DNA of 64,000 nucleotides from Zhongshania aquimaris (GTDB lineage Bacteria; Pseudomonadota; Gammaproteobacteria; Pseudomonadales; Spongiibacteraceae): positions 1,226,788-1,290,787 of the forward strand of contig NZ_JAHWDQ010000001.1 of NCBI RefSeq assembly GCF_019312595.1, written 5' to 3'. Under the pieces are notes generated by a model, which worked only from the letters and a program-made list of their open reading frames with translations, was not told the DNA's origin and ran no database searches. The translations under genes and the position numbers were made by a program. The stretch's first letter is position 1, and each line of letters starts with the position of its first letter. Of this stretch, positions 30,391 through 40,718 are shown piece by piece.

Positions 30391-31839
30391 ATGGAATGGG
30401 AAGTTGTAATTGGTCTGGAAATTCACGTCCAGCTCACCACCAAATCTAAGATTTTCTCTGGCTCCAGCACCGCCTTCGGCGCTGACGCCAACACCCAAGC
30501 TAGCGCGGTTGACTTGGCCATGCCCGGCACCTTGCCGGTGCTAAACGAACAGGCGGTAAAAAAGGCCATCTTATTTGGTCTAGCCATCAATGCTGACATT
30601 TGCCGCGACTCGGTGTTTGACCGCAAAAATTATTTCTATCCCGACTTACCCAAGGGCTACCAGACCACCCAGATGGACTTTCCCATCGTCGGTCCCGGTA
30701 TCGTAGAAATCACCTTGAGCGACGGCAGCACCCGCCGTATTCGCGTGCACCACGCCCACCTAGAAGAAGACGCCGGCAAATCCCTGCACGAAGATTATCA
30801 TGGTATGTCGGGTATCGACCTAAACCGCGCCGGCACACCACTGATCGAAATTGTCTCCGAGCCCGATATGCGCAGCGCCGAAGAGGCCGTCGCTTATTTG
30901 CGTAAGATCCACTCTATTGTGACTTACCTGGGTATATCCGACGGCGATATGTCGCAGGGCTCCTTACGCTGCGACGCCAATGTGTCAATTCGCCCCAAGG
31001 GCCAAGAGGAATACGGCACCCGAGCAGAGCTTAAAAACATTAACTCCTTCCGCTTTGTTGAACGCGCCATCAAAACCGAGGTGTTGCGCCAGATAGAACT
31101 GATTGAAGACGGCGGCAAGGTCAAACAAGAAACACGCCTTTACGACAGCGACAAAAACGAAACGCGGCCAATGCGCAGCAAAGAAGAAGCCAACGATTAT
31201 CGCTACTTTCCCTGCCCAGACTTGCTGCCAGTTCATGTCGAGCAATCGGTAATCGATGAACTACTGGCCAGCATGCCGGAATTGCCCGATGCCAAACGTC
31301 AGCGTTTTGAAGAAGAGTTTGGCCTTTCTGCCTATGACGCAGGCTTGCTAACCGGCGAGCGCCCCGTTGCCGATTATTTCGAGGCCGTGGCAAGCAGTGC
31401 AGGCGATGCTAAACTCGCCGCTAACTGGGTCAACGGTGAATTGTCCGCCGCACTAAATCGCGAGAACCTCACGATAACCGCCAGCCCTGTCACTGCCGAA
31501 CAATTGGGCGGTTTGATTCAGCGTATTCGCGACAATAGTATTTCCGGCAAAATCGCCAAGCAAGTTTTTGATGCGCTTTGGAATAAAGAGGGCGATAGCG
31601 CCGACGCCATCATCGACAGCAAGGGCTTAAAACAAGTATCAGACAGCGGCGCACTGGGGGCGATGGTTGACGAAGTGCTAGCCGCCAATCCCGAGCAAGT
31701 TGAGCAATTCCGCGGTGCCGATGAAGGCAAACGCAAGAAAATGCTGGGCTTTTTCGTCGGCCAAATTATGAAAGCATCCAAAGGCCAAGCCAACCCCGGC
31801 GTGATCAACTCTCTTTTAAATGAAAAACTCGGCGGCTAA
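30391..31839 (+). CDS. gatB: Asp/Glu-tRNA amidotransferase subunit B
   Basis: Kinase and transferase subunit of GatCAB, activating the tRNA-bound Asp or Glu. 482 aa, starts [15 protein letters not shown]. Contains the signature [14 protein letters not shown] region (about 88-101) and a C-terminal YqeY-like helical domain (about 340-482). Confidence 0.97.
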   Translation: MEWEVVIGLEIHVQLTTKSKIFSGSSTAFGADANTQASAVDLAMPGTLPVLNEQAVKKAILFGLAINADICRDSVFDRKNYFYPDLPKGYQTTQMDFPIVGPGIVEITLSDGSTRRIRVHHAHLEEDAGKSLHEDYHGMSGIDLNRAGTPLIEIVSEPDMRSAEEAVAYLRKIHSIVTYLGISDGDMSQGSLRCDANVSIRPKGQEEYGTRAELKNINSFRFVERAIKTEVLRQIELIEDGGKVKQETRLYDSDKNETRPMRSKEEANDYRYFPCPDLLPVHVEQSVIDELLASMPELPDAKRQRFEEEFGLSAYDAGLLTGERPVADYFEAVASSAGDAKLAANWVNGELSAALNRENLTITASPVTAEQLGGLIQRIRDNSISGKIAKQVFDALWNKEGDSADAIIDSKGLKQVSDSGALGAMVDEVLAANPEQVEQFRGADEGKRKKMLGFFVGQIMKASKGQANPGVINSLLNEKLGG

Positions 31840-31871
31840 CACCGCCAGCAATTAAGGTAGCAAAAATCATT

Positions 31872-32162
31872 ATGAAAAAAGACAAAGAAAAAGTACTCGA
31901 CGAAGTCTGGACCGAATCACGGGTTCGCGAGTTTCTGGATTCAGAGCCCAAAGCCGGTACCAACAGAGACTTTCACGCCCTGCTAAAGGCCTACCAAAGC
32001 ATGCGCGCGGATGACTTTGAACTGTTCATTGAAATGTTTTTGGAGACCGGCCGCGATCTAAACGCCACCGACAAGGGCGGTCGCACCGTGCTGAGTTACG
32101 CCAAAGAACACCGCAACTCAGGCGAGCATGTCGCCGCTTTAGAAAATAAGGGCGCGGTTTAA
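31872..32162 (+). CDS. PA4642-family small conserved protein
   Basis: 96-aa protein resembling the uncharacterised PA4642 family of pseudomonads and allies (KDKEKVLDEVWTESRVREFL and RDLNATDKGGRTVLSYAKEH). The C-terminal half resembles one ankyrin-like repeat (DLNATDKGGRTVLSYA). No membrane or signal segment. It follows gatB by 32 bp and may be cotranscribed. Function unknown. Confidence 0.75.
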   Translation: MKKDKEKVLDEVWTESRVREFLDSEPKAGTNRDFHALLKAYQSMRADDFELFIEMFLETGRDLNATDKGGRTVLSYAKEHRNSGEHVAALENKGAV

Positions 32163-32182
32163 CCACCGCCCTAAACCCAATC

Positions 32183-32770
32183 TCAAAACCCGCGACCGCG
32201 GGCTAAGCGGTCGCGGTTCTCCTGCTTTTTCTTTTCACTTTTCCGCAACATGATATACACCGCGCCCGCGCCACCATGCTGAGGCTGCGCACTGCAAAAT
32301 CCCTGCACTTCTTCCATCTCAGGCAACCAACGGTTTACATAGGACTTAAGCACTGCTCCTGTGGACTCGCTGTGATGACCACGCCCGTGCACAATCATAA
32401 TAGTGCGCAAATCTGCCTTCATCGCCTCGCGAATAAATTCAAAGACCTGCAGGCGCGCCTGCTCAACCGTCATTTTGTGCAAATCCAGCCGCGCCTCGAT
32501 GGCATATTTACCCTGCTTTAGGCGACGAAATACCCCGTTCTGCACCCCTTCGCGCTTAAATTCCAGCACATAGTAAGGGTCCAGCAACTCAATTTCAGAC
32601 GTCGACAAAAAGTTGCGGGCACTGCTTTGCGCTGTCGCTGCGGCGCGACGGGCGGCGATATTCACCGCGCCGCCATCATCTTTTCTGATAACAACCCGCC
32701 GCTCAATCTCGAGCGGTTTGACACCGGCCATCTCTTCAGCGAACAATCGATCATCGTCGTTCATATTCAC
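32183..32770 (-). CDS. smrA: Smr-domain nuclease SmrA (YdaL-like)
   Basis: Stand-alone Smr (MutS2 C-terminal) domain protein with nicking endonuclease activity in homologs. 195 aa. Smr motifs LDLH (95-98) and HGRG (128-131) are present; the N-terminal third is charged and poorly conserved. The start MNMNDDDRLF could be either Met (32770 or 32764). The last codons form a strong hairpin (32190-32216). Confidence 0.88.
   Translation of the reverse strand: MNMNDDDRLFAEEMAGVKPLEIERRVVIRKDDGGAVNIAARRAAATAQSSARNFLSTSEIELLDPYYVLEFKREGVQNGVFRRLKQGKYAIEARLDLHKMTVEQARLQVFEFIREAMKADLRTIMIVHGRGHHSESTGAVLKSYVNRWLPEMEEVQGFCSAQPQHGGAGAVYIMLRKSEKKKQENRDRLARGRGF
32190..32216. terminator. Hairpin inside the smrA 3' end
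   Basis: CCGCGACCGC / GCGGTCGCGG, 10 bp with a 7-nt loop, overlapping the last codons of smrA and lying 28 bp past the stop of the convergent PA4642-like gene. On the plus strand it is followed by TTCTCC, so a weak terminator for the plus-strand transcript is possible. Confidence 0.35.
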
Positions 32771-32794
32771 CTCCTCCGATGTAAAGGATTCAAC

Positions 32795-33013
32795 ATGTCA
32801 AATAACGGCACCAGCCCTGCATCGAATTTTAACCCTGCGCTCTGCCCACTATGCGAACAGGCCAATCAATGCGCAGTCGCCGCCGGCGAAGATCCCTCAA
32901 GCTGCTGGTGTATGTACACCGTGATTAGCGAAAATGCCAAACGAACAGCCAATCAACAAGGCGACTCAAAGCGCTGCCTCTGCAAACAGTGCGGCCGCCC
33001 ACTCGATAAATAG
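32795..33013 (+). CDS. Cysteine-rich CWC-family protein
   Basis: 72-aa protein from ATG 32795 (AAAGGA upstream). Eight cysteines: C17, C20, C26, C37, C39, C61, C63, C66, including the CWC triplet that names the family (Cys-rich CWC domain). A metal-binding zinc-ribbon-like fold is likely. Function unknown. Divergent from smrA; its stop codon directly abuts that of the next gene. Confidence 0.78.
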   Translation: MSNNGTSPASNFNPALCPLCEQANQCAVAAGEDPSSCWCMYTVISENAKRTANQQGDSKRCLCKQCGRPLDK

Positions 33014-33379
33014 TTACTGGTAGGCCTCGGCCATTTTCTCATAGCGGGCGCACTCGGGAGTCTTTTCATCGCCACTATTTTCAAGCTCTTCACAGCTAAG
33101 CGTGGTCATCGAGTCCATACACGCGCTCGCCGCCCCATGCAGAGGATGCGTCGCTGCCACATTACTAACCTGCTGCTGAATAGCGACGCATGCGCCCTCT
33201 AAGCTCGCCATCACCATCGCCCGTACATCCGGCGTTAGATCAGCCTCACCGACGCTTTTCAGCGCGCAAGATTTCATTTTTTCGCACAGAACATTGTACG
33301 AATCACCAATGTCAGCAGCCTGTAAAGTCGCAGAAAGACCCATCATCAACACCGCGTACATTGCATAAACTGTTTTCAT
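33014..33379 (-). CDS. Hypothetical periplasmic cysteine-containing protein
   Basis: 121 aa, not recognised. Residues 1-21 form a signal peptide (cut near LQAADIG). The mature part has six cysteines in LCEKMKSC, GACVA, SACMD, SCEEL and ECARY contexts, consistent with helical hairpins held by disulfides. Tail-to-tail with the CWC gene with no intergenic base. Confidence 0.65.
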   Translation of the reverse strand: MKTVYAMYAVLMMGLSATLQAADIGDSYNVLCEKMKSCALKSVGEADLTPDVRAMVMASLEGACVAIQQQVSNVAATHPLHGAASACMDSMTTLSCEELENSGDEKTPECARYEKMAEAYQ

Positions 33380-33542
33380 AAGACCCTTCCCTCAGTCAAT
33401 ATTCCTAAATTCTGGCTTGTTGCCGTTTTACCCACGCCACCAAACGCGATAACGTTGGCATAGTGATACGCTAGCGCCTTCCTTTCTGGCTAGCAATCCC
33501 ACAATCGCAATTACTTTTTTATTGATACAGGCAAATCGGCTT

Positions 33543-34274
33543 ATGAATATACGCCCGCTAAGCGGCCCAGATTATTTACTCCGCGGCTTCAAAATTATTC
33601 GCCAGCCGGGAATTCGCCTGTTTGTCGCCATCCCACTATTAATCAATATTGTCATCTTTGGCGCATTCACCACCCTGACATTGGACGCCATGTCGGGATG
33701 GATCAATCAAGTCATAGCGTGGCTGCCCAGCTGGCTGGACTTTTTGCGCTGGATTTTATGGCCGCTGGCAGTAATTTTAGTGCTAGCGATAGTCATGTAT
33801 ATATTCAGCACGGTGGCCAATATTATCGCGGCACCATTTAACGGTCTATTGGCAGAAAAAGTAGAGGAAATGCTAACCGGTCAAGAGGTGTCTGGCCGCG
33901 AAACCATTGCCATGGCCATTGCAAGCTTCCCGAAAAGTATTGGCCGCGAATGCCAGAAATTACTTTATTATCTCGGCTTTGCGATTCTCACCCTGATCGC
34001 CAGTTTTGTAATTTCGCCGCTGGCCCCCTTACTCTGGTTCGCCTTAAATTCCTGGATGATGGCTGTCGAGTATTGCGACTATCCCATGGACAATCACAAA
34101 CTCAGTTTTAAAGATGCGCGCAAACGCATTGCCAGCCAGCGTGGCACCAGCGCGAGTTTTGGCGCGTTGGTCATGCTGGGCACAATGGTGCCAATTTTGA
34201 ATTTATTTATTATGCCCGCCGCGGTCTGCGGTGGCACTTTGATGTGGGTAGAGCGCTTAAAAGATAAAGCGTAG
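33543..34274 (+). CDS. cysZ: Sulfate transporter CysZ
   Basis: Inner-membrane CysZ/EI24 family protein mediating sulfate uptake for cysteine synthesis. From ATG 33543 it is 243 aa (a TTG at 33522 would add 7). Four strongly hydrophobic segments (about 25-48, 70-95, 140-165, 200-228). No other cys genes are nearby, so sulfur regulation cannot be judged. Confidence 0.88.
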   Translation: MNIRPLSGPDYLLRGFKIIRQPGIRLFVAIPLLINIVIFGAFTTLTLDAMSGWINQVIAWLPSWLDFLRWILWPLAVILVLAIVMYIFSTVANIIAAPFNGLLAEKVEEMLTGQEVSGRETIAMAIASFPKSIGRECQKLLYYLGFAILTLIASFVISPLAPLLWFALNSWMMAVEYCDYPMDNHKLSFKDARKRIASQRGTSASFGALVMLGTMVPILNLFIMPAAVCGGTLMWVERLKDKA

Positions 34275-34342
34275 GGCCGTGCCACTGCTTTTTTGCAAGC
34301 GAGGTGGAATTAGCCTCGCTATACATTACTGTTCCGGCGGTA

Positions 34343-35728
34343 TTAAAACTTGCCACCATCTTTAAGCAAATGCTCTGGCGGCCGTTCGCAAGGCAACTTC
34401 ATACCCAACTCAGCCTCTATGCCCGGCAGCAGAAAGGCATCGTCTTCGCAGGCAAAGCTTATCGAGGTACCTGTTGCTCCGGCGCGACCGGTGCGGCCAA
34501 TACGATGCACGTAGTCGTCTGCATCTTCAGGTAGTGTGTAGTTAATAACATGACTCACGCCATTTACGTGAATACCGCGGCCAGCCACGTCAGTGGCTAC
34601 CAGGCACTCAATTTCACCGTCTTTAAACTGCTGCAGGGTGCGCGAACGCTTATTCTGTGGAATTTCACCCGACAAAATACCGCAGCGAATCCCATTCTTC
34701 TGCATTTTCTCAAAGAGGCGACGAGTCTCATCACGGCGGTTTGCAAAGATAATCACACTGGTCGCACTTTCATGGCGAACAATATTCAGCAGTAATTTAA
34801 ATTTATCCTGCGACTCAACCAAGTAGACTTTTTGATCAACCGTATCCGTCGCTACACTTTCGGGCTCGATTTCAATATTGATCGGCTCTTCCGTCCACTG
34901 CTCGGTCAGTCGAATAATATCGTCGGTGAAGGTCGCACTAAATAGCAATGTCTGACGATGGCTCTTCTTAGGACATGAACGCACGATGCGTTTCACCTGG
35001 GGAATAAACCCCATATCCAACATCCGGTCCGCTTCGTCGATAACCAGAATTTCAATTTGATCGAGATAAAGGTCTTTACGACCTTCAAAGTCCAGCAAGC
35101 GACCCGGCGTTGCCACCACGATATCAACCATGCCCGCTAGCTTATCTTGCTGCTTTTGGTAATCCATACCGCCGATAAGGGTGACCACGTTCAAGCCGCA
35201 ATATTTACCAAGCTTGCGGGCGTCGTCGCCAATTTGCACAACCAGCTCTCGCGTAGGCGCAATCACCAGTGCACGAGGCTCACCGGCAAAACGCTCTTCT
35301 TCAATTGGGTTATTCAGTAGGTCGTTAAAAATGGTGATCAAAAAGGCAGCCGTTTTACCCGTGCCGGTTTGCGCCTTACCAATCACATCATTGCCACGAA
35401 GTGTATGCGGTAAGGACGCCGCCTGAATCGGCGAACAGTATTTAAACCCTGTGTCGGCAATGCCGTGCATTAAGGTCTCGTCGAGATCGAGGTCATGAAA
35501 ACGGGTTTTACCCTCTTCAGGCGCCACCTCAAACTCTTTTACTGACCAGCTACTCTGCTCTTGGACGACAGCCTTATTTTGGGTTCGGCCCTTACGCTTA
35601 TGACCATCGCCGTGCCGGTCTTTGACTTCTGGCTTCACTGATTTGGCAGCTCTTCCAGTATCGGCAGCAGCCGTGTTTTCGGGCGCTGACGGCGCGGATT
35701 TACCTGATCCAAACAACTTTTTTAACAA
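34343..35728 (-). CDS. rhlB: DEAD-box RNA helicase RhlB-like
   Basis: ATP-dependent RNA helicase of the RhlB type found in pseudomonads. 461 aa. Basic low-complexity N-terminus (1-75), then Q motif (YCSPIQ), Walker A AQTGTGKT (119-126), PTREL, DEAD (231-234), SAT, and the C-terminal [10 protein letters not shown]. The N-terminal extension differs from E. coli RhlB. Alone between cysZ (convergent) and the DoxX gene. Confidence 0.88.
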   Translation of the reverse strand: MLKKLFGSGKSAPSAPENTAAADTGRAAKSVKPEVKDRHGDGHKRKGRTQNKAVVQEQSSWSVKEFEVAPEEGKTRFHDLDLDETLMHGIADTGFKYCSPIQAASLPHTLRGNDVIGKAQTGTGKTAAFLITIFNDLLNNPIEEERFAGEPRALVIAPTRELVVQIGDDARKLGKYCGLNVVTLIGGMDYQKQQDKLAGMVDIVVATPGRLLDFEGRKDLYLDQIEILVIDEADRMLDMGFIPQVKRIVRSCPKKSHRQTLLFSATFTDDIIRLTEQWTEEPINIEIEPESVATDTVDQKVYLVESQDKFKLLLNIVRHESATSVIIFANRRDETRRLFEKMQKNGIRCGILSGEIPQNKRSRTLQQFKDGEIECLVATDVAGRGIHVNGVSHVINYTLPEDADDYVHRIGRTGRAGATGTSISFACEDDAFLLPGIEAELGMKLPCERPPEHLLKDGGKF

Positions 35729-35771
35729 AATACATTCTTCTTACATTGCTCAATAATCAGCCATTCTATCA

Positions 35772-36626
35772 TCATTCAACTGCTATCGTGCCAGCCTGCT
35801 TTTCCTGCAATTTATTAGGGACTGCTGAATCCACCTCACTCTGCTTCTCTGGCGCCACTTCTGGCAATTCTTCGCTCGGTGGCTCTGGTGACTCTTCCCG
35901 CGATGCGGCTGGCGCTTCCGCCGACGATGGCTTCACTTCGACAACCGGCTCAGATTTTTCCTCAACTCGCTTTGACCTAATATATTGCCTCGCATTGCGA
36001 TCTAAATAATAGTCAAAACTTAGGTAACGCCCCCCACCGCTAAACAATAAGCTCAACAGCAATATGAAGTAGGTCGCCGCAAACTCAATACCGTTGTTTA
36101 AGATGACGAAATTGCCTTTCTCGCTTAGCCAATCATAGTGACCATAGTTAGCCAATATGCTGCTCGCGCGATCCAGGCGCTCGCCGACGGCAATGCTATT
36201 ATCCATACTCTGCTGAGCCATCGGTATACCGATGTCGGCGAGTGGCTTTGCCGTACTCGTCAGTGGGTCGCTCGGCGCGATAGCAAACCAGCCGTTATCC
36301 CAATGCACCGAGAAAGCCGCCACCAACATAGCCACCATAAGTGGGATACTCACCCAGCGCACTGCCAAGCCTAACAGCAGCAAAAACCCGCCAAGCAACT
36401 CGGTGTACGTCACCAAATAGGTCATCACTTCCGGATAAGGTAATTTCAAACCTTGATCCAGCCACATCGCAGTTGCATCGAAATTCTGTAATTTGTACAA
36501 GCCCGCCGCGAGCATAATCGGCGCCAGGTAGAGGCGGATCAAAAAAGGGGCGACGAAATCGAGTTTTGCGAACAGTGTGAATACGCCGTCATGCAAAAAG
36601 TAATACGCCTTCAAAATATGTCTCAT
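35772..36626 (-). CDS. DoxX-family membrane protein with acidic tail
   Basis: 284 aa. DoxX-like four-helix membrane core (about 20-120 and 175-195) with a soluble insertion at about 120-175. Residues about 215-284 form a Pro/Glu/Ser/Val-rich acidic tail not normally part of DoxX. Family members are linked to redox or thiol complexes, but the role here is unknown. 105 bp from moeB. Confidence 0.75.
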   Translation of the reverse strand: MRHILKAYYFLHDGVFTLFAKLDFVAPFLIRLYLAPIMLAAGLYKLQNFDATAMWLDQGLKLPYPEVMTYLVTYTELLGGFLLLLGLAVRWVSIPLMVAMLVAAFSVHWDNGWFAIAPSDPLTSTAKPLADIGIPMAQQSMDNSIAVGERLDRASSILANYGHYDWLSEKGNFVILNNGIEFAATYFILLLSLLFSGGGRYLSFDYYLDRNARQYIRSKRVEEKSEPVVEVKPSSAEAPAASREESPEPPSEELPEVAPEKQSEVDSAVPNKLQEKQAGTIAVE

Positions 36627-36689
36627 GGTGCTCCCTCACTATTCTTCTTTTTTACTTCAATACCCGATCTTATTTTGCGACCGGCAGGA

Positions 36690-37442
36690 TTAATTGCGCG
36701 TCTGGCAAGCGGGGCATTCCGGGTCGCGGCGCAGGTTTAGTTGTCGCACGTCCATACTCAGACCATCAATAATAAGTAGACGGCCCACCAAGGCTTCACC
36801 CATCCTGGTTATACACTTTAGTGTCTCGAGTGCTTGCATACTGCCCATCATTCCCACGATAGGTGCAAGCACGCCGCTTTCCGAGCAATTCAAAGCGGCA
36901 TCGTCTGCCTCATGATAAAGACAGCGGTAACAAGGCGAATCATCGCGCCTAAAATCAAATACGCTTAATTGTGCCTCACCGCGAATCGCAGCCCCCGATA
37001 CCAGCGGCCGGCGCGCTGCGAGGCAGGCGCTATTTAATGCAAAGCGGGTACTGAAATTATCACTAGCATCCACCACCACATCGACACACTTAACCGCCTC
37101 TAGCAGCGCATCGCCCGCCAAACGCACATTCATAACGTTGAGTTTGGTGTCTGAATTAATAGCTGCAATACTAGCGGCCACAGACTCAGCTTTGAAACTG
37201 CCCACATCCGCTTCACCATGGGCAATTTGACGCTGCAAGTTGCTTAATTCAACCTTGTCATCGTCGGCCAAATGCAATTCACCAACACCTGATGCGGCAA
37301 GATATAAAGCCGCAGGGCATCCGAGGCCGCCCATTCCGACAATCAACACCTTACTATTTAATAAGGCTTGCTGACCGTCGACGTCTAAATCCGGCAACAG
37401 AATATGGCGGCTATAACGCAGTAATTGCTCGTCATTCATCAT
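36690..37442 (-). CDS. moeB: Molybdopterin-synthase adenylyltransferase (MoeB/ThiF/HesA family)
   Basis: E1-like enzyme adenylating a ThiS/MoaD-type protein. 250 aa from ATG 37442, which overlaps the prmC stop (ATGA) behind GGGGGAC; a GTG at 37448 is an alternative. Nucleotide-binding GMGGLGCPA near 36-44 and four Zn-type Cys (CYRC and CPAC). In the hemA-prfA-prmC-moeB cluster of many gammaproteobacteria, where the enzyme may serve ThiS or MoaD; no moa or thi genes here decide which. Confidence 0.88.
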   Translation of the reverse strand: MMNDEQLLRYSRHILLPDLDVDGQQALLNSKVLIVGMGGLGCPAALYLAASGVGELHLADDDKVELSNLQRQIAHGEADVGSFKAESVAASIAAINSDTKLNVMNVRLAGDALLEAVKCVDVVVDASDNFSTRFALNSACLAARRPLVSGAAIRGEAQLSVFDFRRDDSPCYRCLYHEADDAALNCSESGVLAPIVGMMGSMQALETLKCITRMGEALVGRLLIIDGLSMDVRQLNLRRDPECPACQTRN

Positions 37443-38299
37443 TGCCACGTCCCCCAGCTAATTCGTTCATTGCCACCGTAGTCGACTTGCGAGCCAACGT
37501 CTACGAAGCCCCGCTCGCGCAAGCATTCACGCACAAGCTCAGCCTGATTGTAGCCATGCTCAAGCAATAACTTACCGCCTGACTTTAAATAGTCGGGGGC
37601 AACACTAATAATGTGTTGTAAATCAGCCATACCGCCATCCTCAGCAACAAGCGCTGATTTCGGCTCAAAGCGAACATCACCCTCAATTAAATGGATATCT
37701 TGCGGATCAATATACGGCGGGTTGCTCACAATGAGCTGAAAACGCTGCGCGGGTATCGACTCAAACCAATGTGAACACACTAATTGCACATGATTAAGCT
37801 TAAGGGTGTCGCGATTCTGTTCAGCCAAGCTTAATACCTCGGCTGAAAAATCCGTAGCTAGTATGACTGCATCAGCTCTTTCAGATGCTATGGCCAAGGC
37901 GATTGCGCCAGTGCCAGTGCCCAGATCTAAAACACGCGGAGCCCGCTGCCCGTCAAGCATGGCTATCGCCCGCTCAACCAAGCATTCGGTATCGGGCCGA
38001 GGAATTAAGGTCAGCGGTGATACCGCCAAACGCAGCGACCAAAAATCTCGCTCACCCAAGATATGGGCTATCGGCTCGCCCGCAATACGACGATCCAATA
38101 AAGCGCGGAATTGCTGCTCTTGCGAAGCGTCGAGCTCACGCTCAGGCCAACTGTAAAGATAGCTGCGCGGCTTGGCGATGCAATGACATAGCAGCAGCGC
38201 GACGTCTAAATCCGGCGTGTCGCTAATACCACGCAGCTGCTGCCGTTTTGCCATCGCCGCTGCAATGGTCAATCCGCTGGCAGCAAGGGACTCGGTCAT
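37439..38299 (-). CDS. prmC: Release factor glutamine methyltransferase PrmC
   Basis: Methylates the Gln of the GGQ motif in release factors 1 and 2 using SAM. 286 aa. SAM motif VLDLGTGTGAI (123-133) and the catalytic NPPY (193-196). Its ATG overlaps the prfA stop by 1 nt (TAATG), placing the enzyme directly with its substrate gene. Confidence 0.96.
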   Translation of the reverse strand: MTESLAASGLTIAAAMAKRQQLRGISDTPDLDVALLLCHCIAKPRSYLYSWPERELDASQEQQFRALLDRRIAGEPIAHILGERDFWSLRLAVSPLTLIPRPDTECLVERAIAMLDGQRAPRVLDLGTGTGAIALAIASERADAVILATDFSAEVLSLAEQNRDTLKLNHVQLVCSHWFESIPAQRFQLIVSNPPYIDPQDIHLIEGDVRFEPKSALVAEDGGMADLQHIISVAPDYLKSGGKLLLEHGYNQAELVRECLRERGFVDVGSQVDYGGNERISWGTWQ

Positions 38300-39381
38300 T
38301 ATTCCGCCAATGCCGCCAGAAGATCAGCCTGATATTCCTGACGCAAAGGCGACACCACGCAGTCGACATCGCCCTGCACAAACTCGTCCAATTTATACAG
38401 GGTTAAATTGATACGGTGATCGGTAACCCGACCCTGCGGGAAATTATAGGTGCGAATACGCTCCGAGCGATCGCCGCTTCCCACCAAGTTCCGGCGCTCG
38501 GTTGCTTGATCTGCCTGCAGCTTGCTACTCGCGGCGTCATTGACCTTAGCGGCAAGCAAGGACATCGCCCGCGCCTTATTCTTGTGCTGCGAACGCTCGT
38601 CCTGGCACTCCACGACAATACCTGTGGGAATGTGCACAATACGCACCGCCGAGTCAGTGGTGTTAACGTGCTGACCACCGGCGCCGCTTGAGCGGAAGGT
38701 GTCGATTCGTAAATCGCCCTTATTAAGCTCGATGTGGTCAGCCTCTTCTGGCTCCGCCATAACCGCAACCGTGCATGCCGAGGTGTGGATACGACCCTGT
38801 GATTCGGTTTCTGGCACGCGTTGAACACGGTGCGCGCCGGACTCAAACTTGAGATGACCGTAGACTTCCTGCCCCGCCACGCGACTAATAATCTCCTTAA
38901 AGCCGCCGTGCTCACCGTGGCGCTCGCTAAGCACTTCCACTCGCCAACCTTTACGCTCGGCATATCGGGAATACATGCGAAACAGATCCCCCGCAAAAAT
39001 GGCCGCTTCATCACCACCGGTACCGGCGCGAATTTCCAAAAACACGTTGTGGGAATCGTTAGGATCGCGAGGCAGCAATAAGGTTTGCAGCTCCAACTCT
39101 AAATCCTCTAACTTTTCCTTGGCCGACGATATCTCTTCTTCAGCCATGGCGCGCATGTCGGCGTCATCTTCCGACAGCATTGCCGTCGCCTCGGCCAAGT
39201 CTTCTGTTATCTGCCGATAACGACCATAGGCTTCAACGACTGGCTCAATTTCAGCGTACTCTTTCGACAAACCGCGAAAGCGATCCTGATTGGCAATAAT
39301 TTCACCGTCGCTCAACAAGGCGCCTATCTCTTCGTAACGATCAAGCAAATTGTCGAGTTTAATGACAATGGAGGCCTTCAT
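38299..39381 (-). CDS. prfA: Peptide chain release factor 1
   Basis: Terminates translation at UAA and UAG. 360 aa, the standard length. GGQ at residues 235-237 ([13 protein letters not shown]) and the PxT-type codon-recognition region around 185-200 ([16 protein letters not shown]). Between hemA (32 bp) and prmC. Confidence 0.97.
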   Translation of the reverse strand: MKASIVIKLDNLLDRYEEIGALLSDGEIIANQDRFRGLSKEYAEIEPVVEAYGRYRQITEDLAEATAMLSEDDADMRAMAEEEISSAKEKLEDLELELQTLLLPRDPNDSHNVFLEIRAGTGGDEAAIFAGDLFRMYSRYAERKGWRVEVLSERHGEHGGFKEIISRVAGQEVYGHLKFESGAHRVQRVPETESQGRIHTSACTVAVMAEPEEADHIELNKGDLRIDTFRSSGAGGQHVNTTDSAVRIVHIPTGIVVECQDERSQHKNKARAMSLLAAKVNDAASSKLQADQATERRNLVGSGDRSERIRTYNFPQGRVTDHRINLTLYKLDEFVQGDVDCVVSPLRQEYQADLLAALAE

Positions 39382-39413
39382 ATTTTCTCACTTGGTTGTT
39401 TAGGGTCTTGTGC

Positions 39414-40685
39414 TTAAGAATCACTGTCTTTTAGTTGAAACAGTTCTCGCGCCCAATGAATAAGGTCTGTTCGCCCCTTGGCACCCGCTTCTTTTATTTG
39501 GGTGGTGGGGCTGTGTATCAATTTATTAGTTAAACCGCGCGCGAGCTGCTCCAATACTTGTTCGGCGTCATCGCCCCGCGCCAAATTGCGCAGCGCGCGA
39601 TCAAGCTCCGAATCACGCAACTGTTCAGCCTTGGCGCGATAATCTCTTACCGTGCCGACCGCATCCCGCGTTTTCAACTGGGACTCCCACTCTCCCAGCG
39701 CCAGAGTAATAATATCCCCGGCCTTGAGCGCCTCACCTTGACGCGCGCGCTTGTTCTCTTCAACAATTTCGCGCAAATCATCGACGGTATAAAGGTATAC
39801 GTCTGCCAACTCGGCAACCTGCGGCTCAATATCTCGTGGCACCGCAATATCAATCATCACCATTGGTCGGTGTTTACGCTTTTTTAAGGCACCCTCGACA
39901 GCGCCCTTGCCCAATATTGGGAGCTGGCTCGCCGTTGACGCAACCACTATATCGGCACCGACAAGGCTTTGCGGGATATCCGACAGCATAACCGCTTCAG
40001 CGCCAAACTTTTGCGCCAGTTCCCGAGCCCGTTCGAGGGTGCGATTGGCAATGATAATGCGTTTTATGCCTTTATCGTGCAGGTGCCGCGCCACCAACTC
40101 GATGGTTTCACCGGCGCCAATCAATAAGGCCGTGCAGCTGCTCAGCGAAGAAAATACGTGTTGGGTTAAATTTACCGCCGCGTAGGCAACCGACACCGGG
40201 TTTGCCCCCACCGCCGTATCCGTTCGCACGCGTTTAGCGACGGAAAAGACATGGGCAAAAATCCGGTGCAATAAGCCGTTGGCGGTACCCGCCTCAACGG
40301 CAACCGCATAGGCAGATTTCATTTGCCCTAAAATTTGCGGCTCACCTAACACCATCGAATCCAAACCCGCAGCGACTTCCATCATATGCTTCAAGGCGCC
40401 GTCGCGACGGTAATCGTAGAGACAGGCACTCAGCTCAGCGTGGTCTATATGATGATACGCCGCCAGCCACTCCAAAATACTCGTCGCCACCACATCGCCA
40501 TCATCATTAGCAATGCCATACAGCTCGGTGCGATTACAGGTGGACAGAATCGCCAGTTCCGACACTCCCGTACTCAGCACCGCGTCCTTTAAAGCTTGCT
40601 GCATTTGCTCAGGCACAAACGCAACCCGCTCGCGAATCGAAACGGGTGCCGAATTGTGATTAATGCCAATTACGAGCAAATTCAT
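39414..40685 (-). CDS. hemA: Glutamyl-tRNA reductase
   Basis: First committed step of C5-pathway tetrapyrrole synthesis, reducing Glu-tRNA to glutamate-1-semialdehyde. 423 aa. Catalytic C50 in ILSTCNRTELYG; NADPH-binding GAGETIELVARHL region near 191-203. First gene of hemA-prfA-prmC-moeB; divergent from the TPR lipoprotein gene. Confidence 0.97.
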   Translation of the reverse strand: MNLLVIGINHNSAPVSIRERVAFVPEQMQQALKDAVLSTGVSELAILSTCNRTELYGIANDDGDVVATSILEWLAAYHHIDHAELSACLYDYRRDGALKHMMEVAAGLDSMVLGEPQILGQMKSAYAVAVEAGTANGLLHRIFAHVFSVAKRVRTDTAVGANPVSVAYAAVNLTQHVFSSLSSCTALLIGAGETIELVARHLHDKGIKRIIIANRTLERARELAQKFGAEAVMLSDIPQSLVGADIVVASTASQLPILGKGAVEGALKKRKHRPMVMIDIAVPRDIEPQVAELADVYLYTVDDLREIVEENKRARQGEALKAGDIITLALGEWESQLKTRDAVGTVRDYRAKAEQLRDSELDRALRNLARGDDAEQVLEQLARGLTNKLIHSPTTQIKEAGAKGRTDLIHWARELFQLKDSDS

Positions 40686-40718
40686 TAGATGCCGAGTACC
40701 TGCATTTCCAGAGCGGAG

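Noticed and set aside
33522-33542. TTG start for cysZ
   Set aside because: ATG 33543 fits the family better; the TTG has no ribosome site.
38403-39017. Minus-strand 204-aa frame inside prfA
   Set aside because: Out-of-frame shadow of a certain release-factor gene.
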